This document shows, in pieces, positions 8,059 through 16,333 of a DNA stretch of 64,000 bases (positions are counted from its first letter, which is position 1; the number at the start of each line of letters is the position of its first letter). The notes beneath the pieces are model-generated. The model made no database searches. It had not been told where the DNA came from and saw only the letters and a list, made by a program, of their open reading frames with translations. Source of the DNA: a bacterium (GTDB taxonomy: Bacteria; Cyanobacteriota; Vampirovibrionia; Gastranaerophilales; Gastranaerophilaceae). The position numbers and the translations under genes are program-made. The stretch spans positions 1 through 64,000 of the forward strand of contig JAFYQF010000025.1 of assembly GCA_017559905.1 (NCBI GenBank). The letters are read 5' to 3'.

Positions 8059-9336
8059 CTATTTTCTAAAAATTGTTTGTTCTCTATCAGGTCCAACACT
8101 TACAATTGAAACAGGAACTCCTAACAATTCTTCCAAACGTTCCAAATATTTTCTGCAATTTTCAGGAAGTTTTTCATATTCTCTAATTCCTGAAATATCT
8201 TCACACCAACCTTTATGTGTTTCATAAACAGGTTCTAGGTATTTATGCATAAATACATCAGTCGGATAAGAGTTATAAATTTTGCCGTTTCTAATATCTT
8301 TGTAAGCTGTACAAACTTTAATTTCTTCGAATGTATCAAACACATCGGCTTTAGTAAGAGCAACAGAAGTAAGTCCACCAACCAAAACTGAATATCTCAT
8401 AATCACAGCATCAAACCAACCGCAACGACGAGGGCGACCAGTTGTTACGCCAAATTCGTGACCTATATCTTGAATTTTCTTTCCGATTTCGTCAGTAAGT
8501 TCAGTAACGAACGGACCTTCGCCAACACGAGTAACGTAAGCTTTTGCAACCCCAATAACTTCATCAATCATTGTAGGTCCATAACCACTACCAGTAGCAG
8601 CACCGCCACCGATTGGGTTTGAAGAAGTTACGAAAGGATACGTACCGTAGTCAACATCAAGCATTACACCTTGAGCGCCCTCAAAAAGGATTTGTTTTTT
8701 GCGAGAGTTTTCAAGCAATTCTTGCCATTCAAAACAAACATAAGGGCGGAAAATTTCAGCATATTTTTCACACAATGAAAGAATACACTCTTTTGTGTAT
8801 GGTTGAAGACCGTAAACTTTTTCTAACATTTTATTTTTAATAGGCAAAATAATATCAAGTTTTTCATTCAATGTTTCTTCGCAATATAAGTCACCGATTT
8901 TCAAACCGATTCTTTGAGCTTTATCTGTGTAAGTAGGGCCGATACCTTTTTTAGTAGTACCGATTTTACCTTTGCCAGCGGTGCTTTCGCTATATCCATC
9001 GACTTCAGTGTGGTAAGGCATAGTTATAGATGCAAGCGGACTGATTTTCAAACCAGATACGTCAATACCTTGTTCAATAAGTTCAGTTACTTCTTTTTCA
9101 AAAGATTCAGGCAAAATAACAGTGCCTGCGCCAAGAAAACAAGTTTTGCCTTTGTATAAAATACCAGATGGGATTAAGTGGAATTTGTAAGTTTGGTTGT
9201 TTGCAACAACAGTGTGACCAGCGTTACAACCGCCTTGATATCTGATAATCAAATCAGCTTCGCCTGCTAAAATATCAGTAATTTTAGCTTTGCCTTCATC
9301 GCCCCATTGAGAGCCAACAACAACTTTGTTTGTCAT
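8059..9336 (-). CDS. purA: Adenylosuccinate synthetase
   Basis: Catalyses GTP-dependent ligation of IMP and aspartate to adenylosuccinate, the first committed step of AMP synthesis. The 425-aa length is typical. The N-terminal GTP-binding and catalytic motif GSQWGDEGKAKITDILA (with catalytic Asp) is present, as are GCNAGHTVV with the catalytic His, GTTKKGIGPTY, and the aspartate loop TTGRPRRCGWFD. The ribosome-binding site AAAGGGA precedes ATG. It ends against the palindromic terminator shared with etfA. No purine operon neighbours; monocistronic. Confidence 0.98.
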   Translation of the reverse strand: MTNKVVVGSQWGDEGKAKITDILAGEADLIIRYQGGCNAGHTVVANNQTYKFHLIPSGILYKGKTCFLGAGTVILPESFEKEVTELIEQGIDVSGLKISPLASITMPYHTEVDGYSESTAGKGKIGTTKKGIGPTYTDKAQRIGLKIGDLYCEETLNEKLDIILPIKNKMLEKVYGLQPYTKECILSLCEKYAEIFRPYVCFEWQELLENSRKKQILFEGAQGVMLDVDYGTYPFVTSSNPIGGGAATGSGYGPTMIDEVIGVAKAYVTRVGEGPFVTELTDEIGKKIQDIGHEFGVTTGRPRRCGWFDAVIMRYSVLVGGLTSVALTKADVFDTFEEIKVCTAYKDIRNGKIYNSYPTDVFMHKYLEPVYETHKGWCEDISGIREYEKLPENCRKYLERLEELLGVPVSIVSVGPDREQTIFRK

Positions 9337-9430
9337 AATTAATCCCTTTCAAAAATTTGCCTATTTACCGCTCTATTTTAACATAAAAAAAGATGTTATG
9401 AAATAAGATTTTAAGCATTTGTTAATGAAT

Positions 9431-9461
9431 AAAAAAATCGCCTGTGGCGAACCAAAGGCGA
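9431..9461 (-). terminator. Terminator of the pilin-like gene
   Basis: On the minus strand TCGCCT pairs with AGGCGA across a 12-nt loop, followed by a run of seven T. It lies about 40 nt after the pilin-like stop codon. Confidence 0.85.
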
Positions 9462-9497
9462 GAATATAACTTATATTATGTATTGTATAAAAGTCTA

Positions 9498-10286
9498 TTA
9501 TTTTGAATATAGAACCGCTCTAGCTGCACCTGATGCAGGGATAACTGATTGGTTGTAGAATGCGATTGGGTAGATGTCAGTTGGGTTAGTAACTGTACAT
9601 GCATAACCATCTGTACCTTCAGCACCATTTGCAGTATCTTCTGAACCGTTGTCACATTTTATGATACGGTTTGGACCTTTTTGACCGTTAACGTCGATGA
9701 AACCAAAACACCATTCATCAGAAAGGTTGTTAGTAGCTGTACCATCAATACAGTTAAATTGAGTGTTGTCAAAAATCAATGTAATACCATCATTCATAAA
9801 CAACAATGTAGCATCTTCACCGAATTTGCCAGCATCAGCAACCGCAGGGAATGCGTGTTCTGTGTTAGTAGTGTGATTTTCAGCAAATGTTGTATAGTCT
9901 TCAGTATCACCAGCTGTAACGATTAAGTATTGGTTAACATGACCAGCTGTAGTATTGAAGTCATTACCGTTTCTAACTTTAACAACGTTCATTCTGTTTT
10001 TAAAGATAGAATATAGAGATTGTGCTTGAGCATCCATCTCAGCTTCTGTACCGTTAGAACCAGTACCTGCTGTTTCTGACAAGTCATAGTCGTTCAATGC
10101 AATGTTCATTGCAACAGCTTGTGACATTACTGATAATGCTTTTTTGTAAGCAGTTTTGTACTGTGCTCCGTTTGTTGAGTTAATCAATGTAGGCATTGTC
10201 ATTGCTGCTACAACACCAATAATACCCAAAGTAATCAACACTTCTGCAAGCGTAAAACCGCCCATACCAATAGTTCTCTTTGACAT
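9498..10286 (-). CDS. Type IV pilin-like (prepilin-type N terminus) protein
   Basis: A 262-aa secreted protein with a class III (prepilin) signal. A short basic leader (MSKRTIGMG) is followed by GFTLAEVLITLGIIGVVAA, with cleavage expected after the Gly and the Glu at +5 of the mature protein. The rest is a globular domain rich in Asn, Thr and Asp with several cysteines (for example CIDG, WCFG, KCDNG, YACT) that may form disulfides. Such proteins build type IV pili, pseudopili or competence fibres. In gut Melainabacteria many such pilin-like proteins carry this leader, from my general knowledge. The gene has a consensus promoter, a GGAGGT site and its own terminator, so it is probably abundant and monocistronic. 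A divergent PilB-like ATPase lies at the right edge of the window. Confidence 0.88.
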   Translation of the reverse strand: MSKRTIGMGGFTLAEVLITLGIIGVVAAMTMPTLINSTNGAQYKTAYKKALSVMSQAVAMNIALNDYDLSETAGTGSNGTEAEMDAQAQSLYSIFKNRMNVVKVRNGNDFNTTAGHVNQYLIVTAGDTEDYTTFAENHTTNTEHAFPAVADAGKFGEDATLLFMNDGITLIFDNTQFNCIDGTATNNLSDEWCFGFIDVNGQKGPNRIIKCDNGSEDTANGAEGTDGYACTVTNPTDIYPIAFYNQSVIPASGAARAVLYSK

Positions 10287-10346
10287 CTTAAATATACCTC
10301 CGTTTACTTGTACAAAATCCTATTCGTTACATAGGAATTATTCATA

Positions 10347-10375
10347 ATTATATCCGATGAATAGATTTTTGTCAA
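10347..10375 (-). promoter_or_regulatory. Consensus sigma70 promoter of the pilin-like gene
   Basis: On the minus strand a perfect TTGACA (10370-10375) and perfect TATAAT (10347-10352) are separated by exactly 17 bp. Transcription should start about 50 nt before the ATG. It is the strongest promoter by consensus in the window, matching high expression of a structural pilin. Confidence 0.9.
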
Positions 10376-10466
10376 CATGTCGAATAGAATTACATTAAAA
10401 TTCTATCCTTTAGATGGTTTTATTTTAAATATAATCTTGTAATTATAAATAGTGGGAGAGGCGATT

Positions 10467-10772
10467 ATGACGTTAAAACAGCAACTTGGGCAACGCATTC
10501 AAATTTTGCGTAAGAAATGTAAACTTACGCAAGAACAGTTTGCTGAAAAAATTGGCATCGACCCAAAAAACGTCTCTAAAATCGAAAATGGAAACAACTA
10601 CCCCGCTCCCGAAACTCTCACTTCTATTGCGCACGCACTGGACGTTGATGTGTATGAATTGTTCGTTTTTAAAGAAGAAATCCCGCTTGATACTATGAAA
10701 AACGAAATACTGAATGCGCTGAATATCGACAAAAACGTTGTCTTTCTCTACCAGACTCTTAAAACACTTTAA
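10467..10772 (+). CDS. XRE-family helix-turn-helix regulator
   Basis: A 101-aa DNA-binding protein. The Cro/C1-type helix-turn-helix spans about residues 6-60 (LGQRIQILRKKCKLTQEQFAEKIG, then PKNVSKIENGNNYPAPETLTSIAHALDVDVYELF). A short C-terminal tail follows with no sensing domain. The ATG at 10467 is preferred over an upstream start because gggagagg lies 7 nt before it. It is divergent from the pilin-like gene and could regulate it, but that is only positional. It ends at a good terminator. Confidence 0.9.
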   Translation: MTLKQQLGQRIQILRKKCKLTQEQFAEKIGIDPKNVSKIENGNNYPAPETLTSIAHALDVDVYELFVFKEEIPLDTMKNEILNALNIDKNVVFLYQTLKTL

Positions 10773-10786
10773 TAGCAGGCAGTTCA

Positions 10787-10808
10787 GTAGGTTGCACCTA
10801 CTTTTTTT
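10787..10808 (+). terminator. Terminator of the XRE gene
   Basis: GTAGGT-TGC-ACCTAC stem followed by seven T, 14 nt after the stop codon. Confidence 0.88.
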
Positions 10809-10826
10809 GTGCCTTTTTTAATTCAT

Positions 10827-10860
10827 AGATTCTTCTTCGCTCCGCTCATCAGAATGACAG
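10827..10860. repeat. Single inverted copy of the tcattctga/gaagaatct repeat unit
   Basis: Reads agattcttcttcgctccgctcatcagaatgacag, closely matching the reverse complement of the unit at 7875-7909. It lacks the second terminal repeat, so it looks like a solo or decayed unit. It lies between the convergent XRE and ricT terminators. Confidence 0.65.
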
Positions 10861-10896
10861 ATTCCCCTCGCCCCTTTGAGAGGGTATGACGGACAG

Positions 10897-10920
10897 AAAA
10901 AAAGAGTGCTTTCGCACTCC
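10897..10920 (-). terminator. Terminator of the ricT operon
   Basis: On the minus strand GGAGTGC-GAAA-GCACTCT is followed by seven T. The stem closes a GAAA tetraloop, directly after the ricT stop codon. Confidence 0.88.
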
Positions 10921-10929
10921 TTTAAACTC

Positions 10930-11856
10930 TTATACATTACCAGTAGAACTGTTTCTATCGTCTTCTAGTTGTCTTATGTCTATACTTGAATCCGACTCGT
11001 CTGCATATCCTTGCATTACTGGCATGTCTATCTCTACGTTAACATCTGCGTCAACCATTTCGATATCACCTTTCGGGAATTCCTTAACCTTGCCATCTTC
11101 CATCTTAACTGCAACTTTACCACTCAAGAACTGCAAGTAACATACCTTGCCCAAGCCATCCGCTGTCATTACGGATGAACCAATCGGAGGCATTCCCTTT
11201 GCTGCGTCTATATAATTTGAATACTCATAAGTCAAGCAACACAACAATCTTCCGCAAGTGCCAGAAATCTTTCCTGGCGCTATTGGCATACCTTGATCTT
11301 TCGCTAGTTTTACGTTTATTGTCGCAAATTTACGCAAAAAGCTCGAACAACAGAACGGTCTTCCGCAAATACCTGTACCCTCTAATATTGAGGTCTCGTC
11401 CCTTACGCCAATATGTCTTAAGTCAATTCGAACCCTTGTGAAAACTTGAGTCAAATCTTTCAACAACGCCCTAAAATCAACCCTCTCTGGCGCTGTATAA
11501 TAAAAAGTTATCTTTCTTCGGTCGAATGTTATTCTACATTGCACCAAGTTCATATTCAATTTGTGTTGCTGTACCAATGCCTGACACTTGAAAAACGATG
11601 TAACTTCGTCTTTCTTAATCTCATCTAAAACCTGCATATCTCTCTGTGTCAACGTTCTAATCACAGTCAAAGGTTCAGGCTTGTGTTTGCAATCCTCCCA
11701 AAGTTTTGAAATCTTTGAGTTTACCAAAAATGCCTTTAGTGCTTCTTCGCCTTTGTCTGTCCTTACCAACACCATCTGACCATCTTCCAAATGGATTGAT
11801 TCAGGCACTTCTAACGGGTAAAACGTGTTTTTTATATAATTTACAGCAAATTTCAT
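10930..11856 (-). CDS. ricT: PSP1-domain protein RicT (YaaT)
   Basis: A 308-aa PSP1-domain protein. In Bacillus its homologue works with RicA and RicF in an Fe-S-bearing complex that adjusts RNase Y-dependent mRNA maturation. The core is clear: VRTDKGEE near residues 32-39, then FYYTAPERVDFRALLKDL, RIDLRHIGVRDET, and the cysteine-rich CGRPFCCSSFL and CGRLLCCLTYE motifs thought to ligate the cluster. The acidic C-terminal tail (from about 270) is poorly conserved. It is the last gene of a minus-strand operon, 1 nt after gpsA. RNA decay factors PNPase and RNase E/G are also in this window, but neither RicA nor RicF is. Confidence 0.92.
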   Translation of the reverse strand: MKFAVNYIKNTFYPLEVPESIHLEDGQMVLVRTDKGEEALKAFLVNSKISKLWEDCKHKPEPLTVIRTLTQRDMQVLDEIKKDEVTSFFKCQALVQQHKLNMNLVQCRITFDRRKITFYYTAPERVDFRALLKDLTQVFTRVRIDLRHIGVRDETSILEGTGICGRPFCCSSFLRKFATINVKLAKDQGMPIAPGKISGTCGRLLCCLTYEYSNYIDAAKGMPPIGSSVMTADGLGKVCYLQFLSGKVAVKMEDGKVKEFPKGDIEMVDADVNVEIDMPVMQGYADESDSSIDIRQLEDDRNSSTGNV

Positions 11857-11857
11857 T

Positions 11858-12859
11858 CTATACGTATCTTTCTTCTTCTTTTAGTTTTCTGTTCATTAAT
11901 TTGTCAAGCAATGCCTGTGGCGTAATATCAGTATACACAGCCTCGTATATTGCTGATGATACTGGAACATCAATGTCAAGTTTTTTAGCTAATTCACAAA
12001 TAGCTTTTGAAGTTTTCACACCCTCTGCTACTGAACCTAATTCAGCTAAAATATCGTCTATCTTTTTACCTTTCGCAAGCATTGAACCTACTGTGTAGTT
12101 TCTTGACATCGGGCTTGAACAAGTCGCTATCAAGTCCCCCATACCTGACAAACCGTACAATGTTGATGGGTTTGCACCTAACTGCAAGCTCACTCTAACG
12201 ATTTCTGCCATACCTCTTGTCAACAATGAACCTGTGCAATTGTCTCCTAATCCCATTGTTTTTGCAAAACCTGAAGCTATCGCAATTACGTTTTTCAAAC
12301 TTCCACCTAGCTCTGTGCCGATTACGTCATTATTTGTGTAAAGTCTGAATTTGCCAGCAACATTACAAGCTTTTTGAACATAAGTTGCAACTTCCATATC
12401 ATCTGATGCCACAGATGCTGCTGTCGGTTTGCCTTCCAAAACTTCTTTTGCTAAAGTTGGGCCTGATAGTATCGCTAGCTTTTGCTCTGGTAAAACATCT
12501 TTGATTACTTCAGACATTCTCATCAATGACGGCAATTCGATACCTTTTGATGCGTTTACAAGAATTTGGCTTGATTTAATTCCTGCCTCTTTTAACTGTT
12601 CGCAAACACTTCTAGTCCCTGATGTTGCTACAACATTCAATATAATGTCAGCATCTTTTATCGCTGAAGTTAAATCTGATGTCACTTCAACTCTATCATC
12701 AAGTTGAACTTCTAGAGGCTTTGAAGTATGTTTATTCTTTATCAAATCTTCTGTTAAGTCTTGCGCTCTGCCCCATACCGTAACTTTTTCAAAATTATCC
12801 GTCAAAAGCCACGCCAAGGTTAACCCCCAACATCCTGCTCCAATTACTGTTAATTTCAT
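11858..12859 (-). CDS. gpsA: Glycerol-3-phosphate dehydrogenase [NAD(P)+]
   Basis: Reduces dihydroxyacetone phosphate to sn-glycerol 3-phosphate for phospholipid synthesis. The 333-aa length is standard. The N-terminal Rossmann motif is VIGAGCWGLTLAWLL. The catalytic-domain signatures are NASKGIE, LSGPTLAKEV, the lysine in GGSLKNVIAIASG, and NCTGSLLTRGMAEI. It lies 40 nt after murQ and 1 nt before ricT in the same direction, consistent with one operon. Confidence 0.97.
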   Translation of the reverse strand: MKLTVIGAGCWGLTLAWLLTDNFEKVTVWGRAQDLTEDLIKNKHTSKPLEVQLDDRVEVTSDLTSAIKDADIILNVVATSGTRSVCEQLKEAGIKSSQILVNASKGIELPSLMRMSEVIKDVLPEQKLAILSGPTLAKEVLEGKPTAASVASDDMEVATYVQKACNVAGKFRLYTNNDVIGTELGGSLKNVIAIASGFAKTMGLGDNCTGSLLTRGMAEIVRVSLQLGANPSTLYGLSGMGDLIATCSSPMSRNYTVGSMLAKGKKIDDILAELGSVAEGVKTSKAICELAKKLDIDVPVSSAIYEAVYTDITPQALLDKLMNRKLKEEERYV

Positions 12860-12899
12860 ACTTTATTATCCTCTTTTCTTATTCAAAATTATTCTCAAT

Positions 12900-13793
12900 T
12901 TATACCACAGTTTTGGTCTTTAAAAGTTTTCGCAATACGCCACGATGCTTTCTCAATTCTGCTCGTGCGTCTTCTACATCCAATTCCATCTCTAAATTAA
13001 CTATGGCTGTTTTGATTTCCCAGTCTGCTTTCAACAACGCCGCTAGCGCTACGCTGTGTGAAACTTCGGCAATTTGAGCAACAATCCTTATCGCTCTATC
13101 TTTCAATTTTTCATTTACTGCTTGTAAATCAATCATGAAGTTTTCGTAAGTCTTGCCTATCTTAATCATAGCACCAGTAGATAGCATGTTCAATATCATC
13201 TTTTGAGCTGTTCCAGCTTTCAATCGGCTTGAACCAGCAATAACCTCTGGCCCTACTTCTGGGCAAATTACAAGTCCAGCTTCTTCTGCAATTCTACCTT
13301 TTGAGTTACACGTAATGCCAATTGTTTTGCATCCAACTTCCTCTGCTCTTTGCAAAACCCCTAGCAAGTATTTTGGGTTACCACTTGCTGAAATAACTAC
13401 TGCTACGTCATCAGATTTTAACATTGATGAATCTTCAAATCCTTGTTCAAAATTATCTTCTGCACCCTCTACTGATGTACGGATAGCCTTGTCACCACCT
13501 GCGATAATACCTTGCACCATATCTGATGGTACACTGAATGTTGGTGGGCATTCTGAAGCATCTAAAATTCCTAAACGACCCGATGTACCAGCACCAAAAT
13601 AATACAATTTTCCACCTTTTAAAAACTGTTTCGCAATCAAATCAATGGCTTCTGCTATGTGTTCAGTTTCTTCTTCGACAGCTAATGCCACAAGTTTGTC
13701 TTCTTCATTCATCTTTCTAACCATCTCAACAGTTGATAAGATGTCGATGTCTTTTGTGTTTTCGTTACGGTACTCTGTAATTACTTCACTCAT
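12900..13793 (-). CDS. murQ: N-acetylmuramic acid 6-phosphate etherase
   Basis: Cleaves the lactyl ether of MurNAc 6-phosphate to give GlcNAc 6-phosphate, allowing recycling of cell-wall sugar. The 297-aa protein has the SIS-domain signature GAGTSGRLGILDASECPPTF near residues 71-90, and the catalytic Glu lies within it. The second signature is VGPEVIAGSSRLKAGTAQK. GAAGGAGG precedes ATG. No PTS transporter or AnmK kinase is adjacent, so the source of MurNAc 6-phosphate is not shown here. Placement with ribH, gpsA and ricT looks like a housekeeping operon. Confidence 0.96.
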   Translation of the reverse strand: MSEVITEYRNENTKDIDILSTVEMVRKMNEEDKLVALAVEEETEHIAEAIDLIAKQFLKGGKLYYFGAGTSGRLGILDASECPPTFSVPSDMVQGIIAGGDKAIRTSVEGAEDNFEQGFEDSSMLKSDDVAVVISASGNPKYLLGVLQRAEEVGCKTIGITCNSKGRIAEEAGLVICPEVGPEVIAGSSRLKAGTAQKMILNMLSTGAMIKIGKTYENFMIDLQAVNEKLKDRAIRIVAQIAEVSHSVALAALLKADWEIKTAIVNLEMELDVEDARAELRKHRGVLRKLLKTKTVV

Positions 13794-13824
13794 ACAACCT
13801 CCTTCGGGTCTTATAATATAAACA

Positions 13825-14286
13825 CTAAATAACTTTTAATAAGTTGACCATCTCAATCGCAGCTTTTGCAGCTTCTGAACCTTTGTTTCCAGCTTTTGTA
13901 CCTGCTCGTTCTATTGCTTGTTCAATATTATCCGTTGTTAAAACTCCAAAAATAACAGGAATACCTGTCTGTAAGCTAACTTGCGCAATGCCTTTTGAAA
14001 GCTCGGCACTTACATAATCAAAATGAGCTGTTGCACCTCTGATTATTGCGCCTAATGTTATTATCGCACTGTAACGTCCAGTCTTTGCGACTTTTTGTGT
14101 CGCTAATGGAATTTCAAATGATCCTGGAACTTTTACGATATCTATGTTTTCTTCCATTACTCCATGACGCTTTAGTTCATCAATAGCTCCTTCAACTAAT
14201 CTTGAACCAATAAAATCATTAAATCTTGCAACTACTATACAAAATTTTTCACTGCCTGCTACTAATTGACCTTCATAAGTTTTCAT
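13825..14286 (-). CDS. ribH: 6,7-dimethyl-8-ribityllumazine synthase
   Basis: Condenses the ribityl-pyrimidinedione and dihydroxybutanone phosphate in the penultimate step of riboflavin synthesis; it forms pentamers or 60-mers. The 153-aa protein has the family motifs [38 protein letters not shown] (with the catalytic His) and [12 protein letters not shown] precedes ATG. Other rib genes are absent nearby. No FMN riboswitch was recognised in the 90 nt upstream. It is probably the first gene of the ribH-murQ-gpsA-ricT run (32 nt to murQ). Confidence 0.97.
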   Translation of the reverse strand: MKTYEGQLVAGSEKFCIVVARFNDFIGSRLVEGAIDELKRHGVMEENIDIVKVPGSFEIPLATQKVAKTGRYSAIITLGAIIRGATAHFDYVSAELSKGIAQVSLQTGIPVIFGVLTTDNIEQAIERAGTKAGNKGSEAAKAAIEMVNLLKVI

Positions 14287-14377
14287 ATTATTTTCTCCAA
14301 AGGAATTGAGTCTAATATCCCTAACACATCACTCAATCCTAACCTATCTATCTGCTATAATTCTAACTCATTTTAAG

Positions 14378-15082
14378 CTATTTTACAACAAATGGCAAGA
14401 AAATCTTATAAAAAATATATAATGACACTAATACTAAAAGTATTCCGCTAACTTTTAACAAAATATCTGAAATTTTATAAAAACCTTTCCAGTTTTTTAA
14501 TTTAGCAGTCAAAACTCCCGCAAAAATCAGAATTATACCTTGTCCAATCGCAAACAAAAACAGCATTATCACAGATTGAACTAAACTAGCTGAAAGCGAT
14601 GCAAATGCCATTATTGCCGCTAATATTGGCGTTGAACACGGAGTCCCTGCTAGTGCAAACACTGCACCTAAAATAAATGGATAAATGAATGTGCTATGTC
14701 CTTCATTTTTCGGCATCTGTCTTATTACAACTGGCATTTCAAAGTCTAAAATCCCAACAAGTTTTAAGCCCATTATCATTACAATTGAGGCTAAAATTAT
14801 ACCAAACCACCCGCCTGCAATTGAAGCAAAAACTTTACCTGTTAGAGCACAAATTATGCCTATTACAGAAAAAACAACCGCAGTACCGATTACAAAAAAC
14901 AACATTTGCAAAAAGGTTTTAAAAGACTTACCTTCTGAATACCCACCAATATAACCCACAATCAATGGCAACATTGCAAGCGAACATGGCGAAATTGAAG
15001 CAACTAAACCGCCCAAAAACGATATCCAAAATAATAACGGTAAACTACCTTGTTGTGTAAATAGTTCTACGTAATTTTCCAC
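14378..15082 (-). CDS. CcdA/DsbD-type thiol-disulfide membrane transporter
   Basis: A 234-aa protein with six hydrophobic helices. The two conserved cysteines of CcdA-type electron carriers are each next to proline: SISPCSLAMLPLIVGYIGG in helix 1 and AGTPCSTPILAAIMA in helix 4. These proteins carry reducing power from cytoplasmic thioredoxin across the membrane. It starts with GTG overlapping the TAG stop of the upstream thioredoxin-like gene (TAGTG), so the two are translationally coupled and probably form one reducing pathway. The target is unknown; no cytochrome c genes are nearby. Confidence 0.9.
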   Translation of the reverse strand: MENYVELFTQQGSLPLLFWISFLGGLVASISPCSLAMLPLIVGYIGGYSEGKSFKTFLQMLFFVIGTAVVFSVIGIICALTGKVFASIAGGWFGIILASIVMIMGLKLVGILDFEMPVVIRQMPKNEGHSTFIYPFILGAVFALAGTPCSTPILAAIMAFASLSASLVQSVIMLFLFAIGQGIILIFAGVLTAKLKNWKGFYKISDILLKVSGILLVLVSLYIFYKIFLPFVVK

Positions 15083-15501
15083 TACTTGAGCCCTTTCAAA
15101 TAACCTTCTAATTCACTTTTCTCAATAGCACCTTCTATACGCTTTACTTGTCTGTTATTTGAATCTAAAAATATCATAGTTGGCACTAATGTTACATTGT
15201 ATTTCTTGATTAATTCGCCAGTAAAAGCGTTTCCATCTTGAACATGAACTTCGGTTAGGACAATTCTTTCATTATATTTTGGAAAAACTTCTTTAAATAA
15301 TTTATTCATTGTTTGACAATCTAAACACATAGCAGAAGAAAATTTGATAACTTGAGGCTTACCCATAGCGATTAAGTCATCAGTCTTTTGTTCAACATTA
15401 ACACTTGTTTTTGCTGTCGTAGTATTAGCATTATTCAAAACCGCAAAAGCAATAAGTGGAATCGCAAAAACTAATGCTACTATTATCATATTTTTCTTCA
15501 T
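15082..15501 (-). CDS. Membrane-anchored thioredoxin-fold protein
   Basis: A 139-aa protein with an uncleaved anchor or signal (about residues 4-22, IIVALVFAIPLIAFAVL) followed by a thioredoxin domain. The redox motif is Cys59-Leu-Asp-Cys62 in KFSSAMCLDC, with the cis-proline in VTLVPTMIFLDS. The orientation implies an extracytoplasmic domain. It is translationally coupled to the CcdA-type protein, which should keep it reduced. This suggests a role in reducing disulfides outside the cytoplasm or in defence against peroxide. No more specific family was recognised. Confidence 0.88.
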   Translation of the reverse strand: MKKNMIIVALVFAIPLIAFAVLNNANTTTAKTSVNVEQKTDDLIAMGKPQVIKFSSAMCLDCQTMNKLFKEVFPKYNERIVLTEVHVQDGNAFTGELIKKYNVTLVPTMIFLDSNNRQVKRIEGAIEKSELEGYLKGLK

Positions 15502-15574
15502 ATAAACATCTCCTTCTCAATTTAATATTATCATAAACTAAAAAGGATTTTATAAAAACACTAATCGGCTAATT

Positions 15575-15994
15575 TTATTGTTGTCTAGCTTGGCTATTTG
15601 AAGCATCTTTCAACTTATCAAAAGCACCTGCAACTCTAATCATATTCGCACCAAACAATGCAATAACTCCGCCTACGGGAATTGTAAACAACCCTCTAAC
15701 CCATTTTTTAGAACTGAATGTTGACAATATTCCCAATGCACCTATTGCAAGAGTAAGTCCTCCTAGAATTTTTTGAACAGTTTGCATTTTAGATATTTGC
15801 GCAACTGAAGGCATTGGAACACCTGGCATCAATTCTTTTTTTGGAGCTTGTGCTTGCTGTTGAAATTTATCCTCTTTTAGAGTTTCTTTCTTATCTATTT
15901 CATTACTTGAAACAACACTTGCATCTTTTTTGTCTACAGCTTTTTCATTTCCAAAAGATGATAATTTTACGTTATTAATTGAATGTACTTGCAT
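15575..15994 (-). CDS. Lineage-specific small membrane protein with SFG motif
   Basis: 139 aa, unknown function. I start it at the ATG at 15994, which is 8 nt after AAGGAGG; a GTG two codons earlier is too close to that site. The N terminus reads MQVHSINNVKLSSFGNEK, then a Lys/Glu/Gln-rich linker (about 20-70). Two hydrophobic helices follow (about 80-98 and 108-124, with ILGGLTLAIGALGIL and LFTIPVGGVIALFGA), then a short polar tail. The SFG segment resembles N-terminal motifs in other unknown proteins of this window. It has no signal peptide. Confidence 0.75.
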   Translation of the reverse strand: MQVHSINNVKLSSFGNEKAVDKKDASVVSSNEIDKKETLKEDKFQQQAQAPKKELMPGVPMPSVAQISKMQTVQKILGGLTLAIGALGILSTFSSKKWVRGLFTIPVGGVIALFGANMIRVAGAFDKLKDASNSQARQQ

Positions 15995-16069
15995 TGGCAC
16001 AACCTCCTTGCTCTTATTAAAGCAAAATATAATATTTTTTGCTAAAAAAATGCAAAAATTTTACATAAA

Positions 16070-16234
16070 TTAAACATCTTCAGGAATAAAAAATTCAGCT
16101 TTTTCTAGAAGTTCTCTAGTATGCTCGTAACAACATGTTCCTCTTGTTATAAGCTGATATTCTCTAACGATATTCAAAACATCATCTACAGACATTTTTA
16201 TAATTCTACGTTCACCCTCAATAATTGTTGCCAT
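16070..16234 (-). CDS. 54-aa hypothetical protein
   Basis: A short gene (MATIIEGERRIIKMSVDDVL...) with a GAAAGGG ribosome-binding site 9 nt before ATG. It is acidic at the end (FFIPEDV) and has a Cys-Cys pair (RGTCCYEH) at 34-35. It is probably one helical domain. It lies between the SFG membrane protein and the DUF3137 gene, all on the minus strand but well spaced. I do not recognise it. The start site and coding look support a real small protein. Confidence 0.6.
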   Translation of the reverse strand: MATIIEGERRIIKMSVDDVLNIVREYQLITRGTCCYEHTRELLEKAEFFIPEDV

Positions 16235-16333
16235 ATAAACCACCCTTTCAAATTAACTAACGACAACAATTAAAAAAACTTTTGCAAAATCATTTGTTGA
16301 GTTTAGAAATAAATTTTAAAATTTTAACCCAAA

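Noticed and set aside
14287-14377. FMN riboswitch upstream of ribH
   Set aside because: The stretch is short and lacks the conserved six-helix FMN element sequence blocks.
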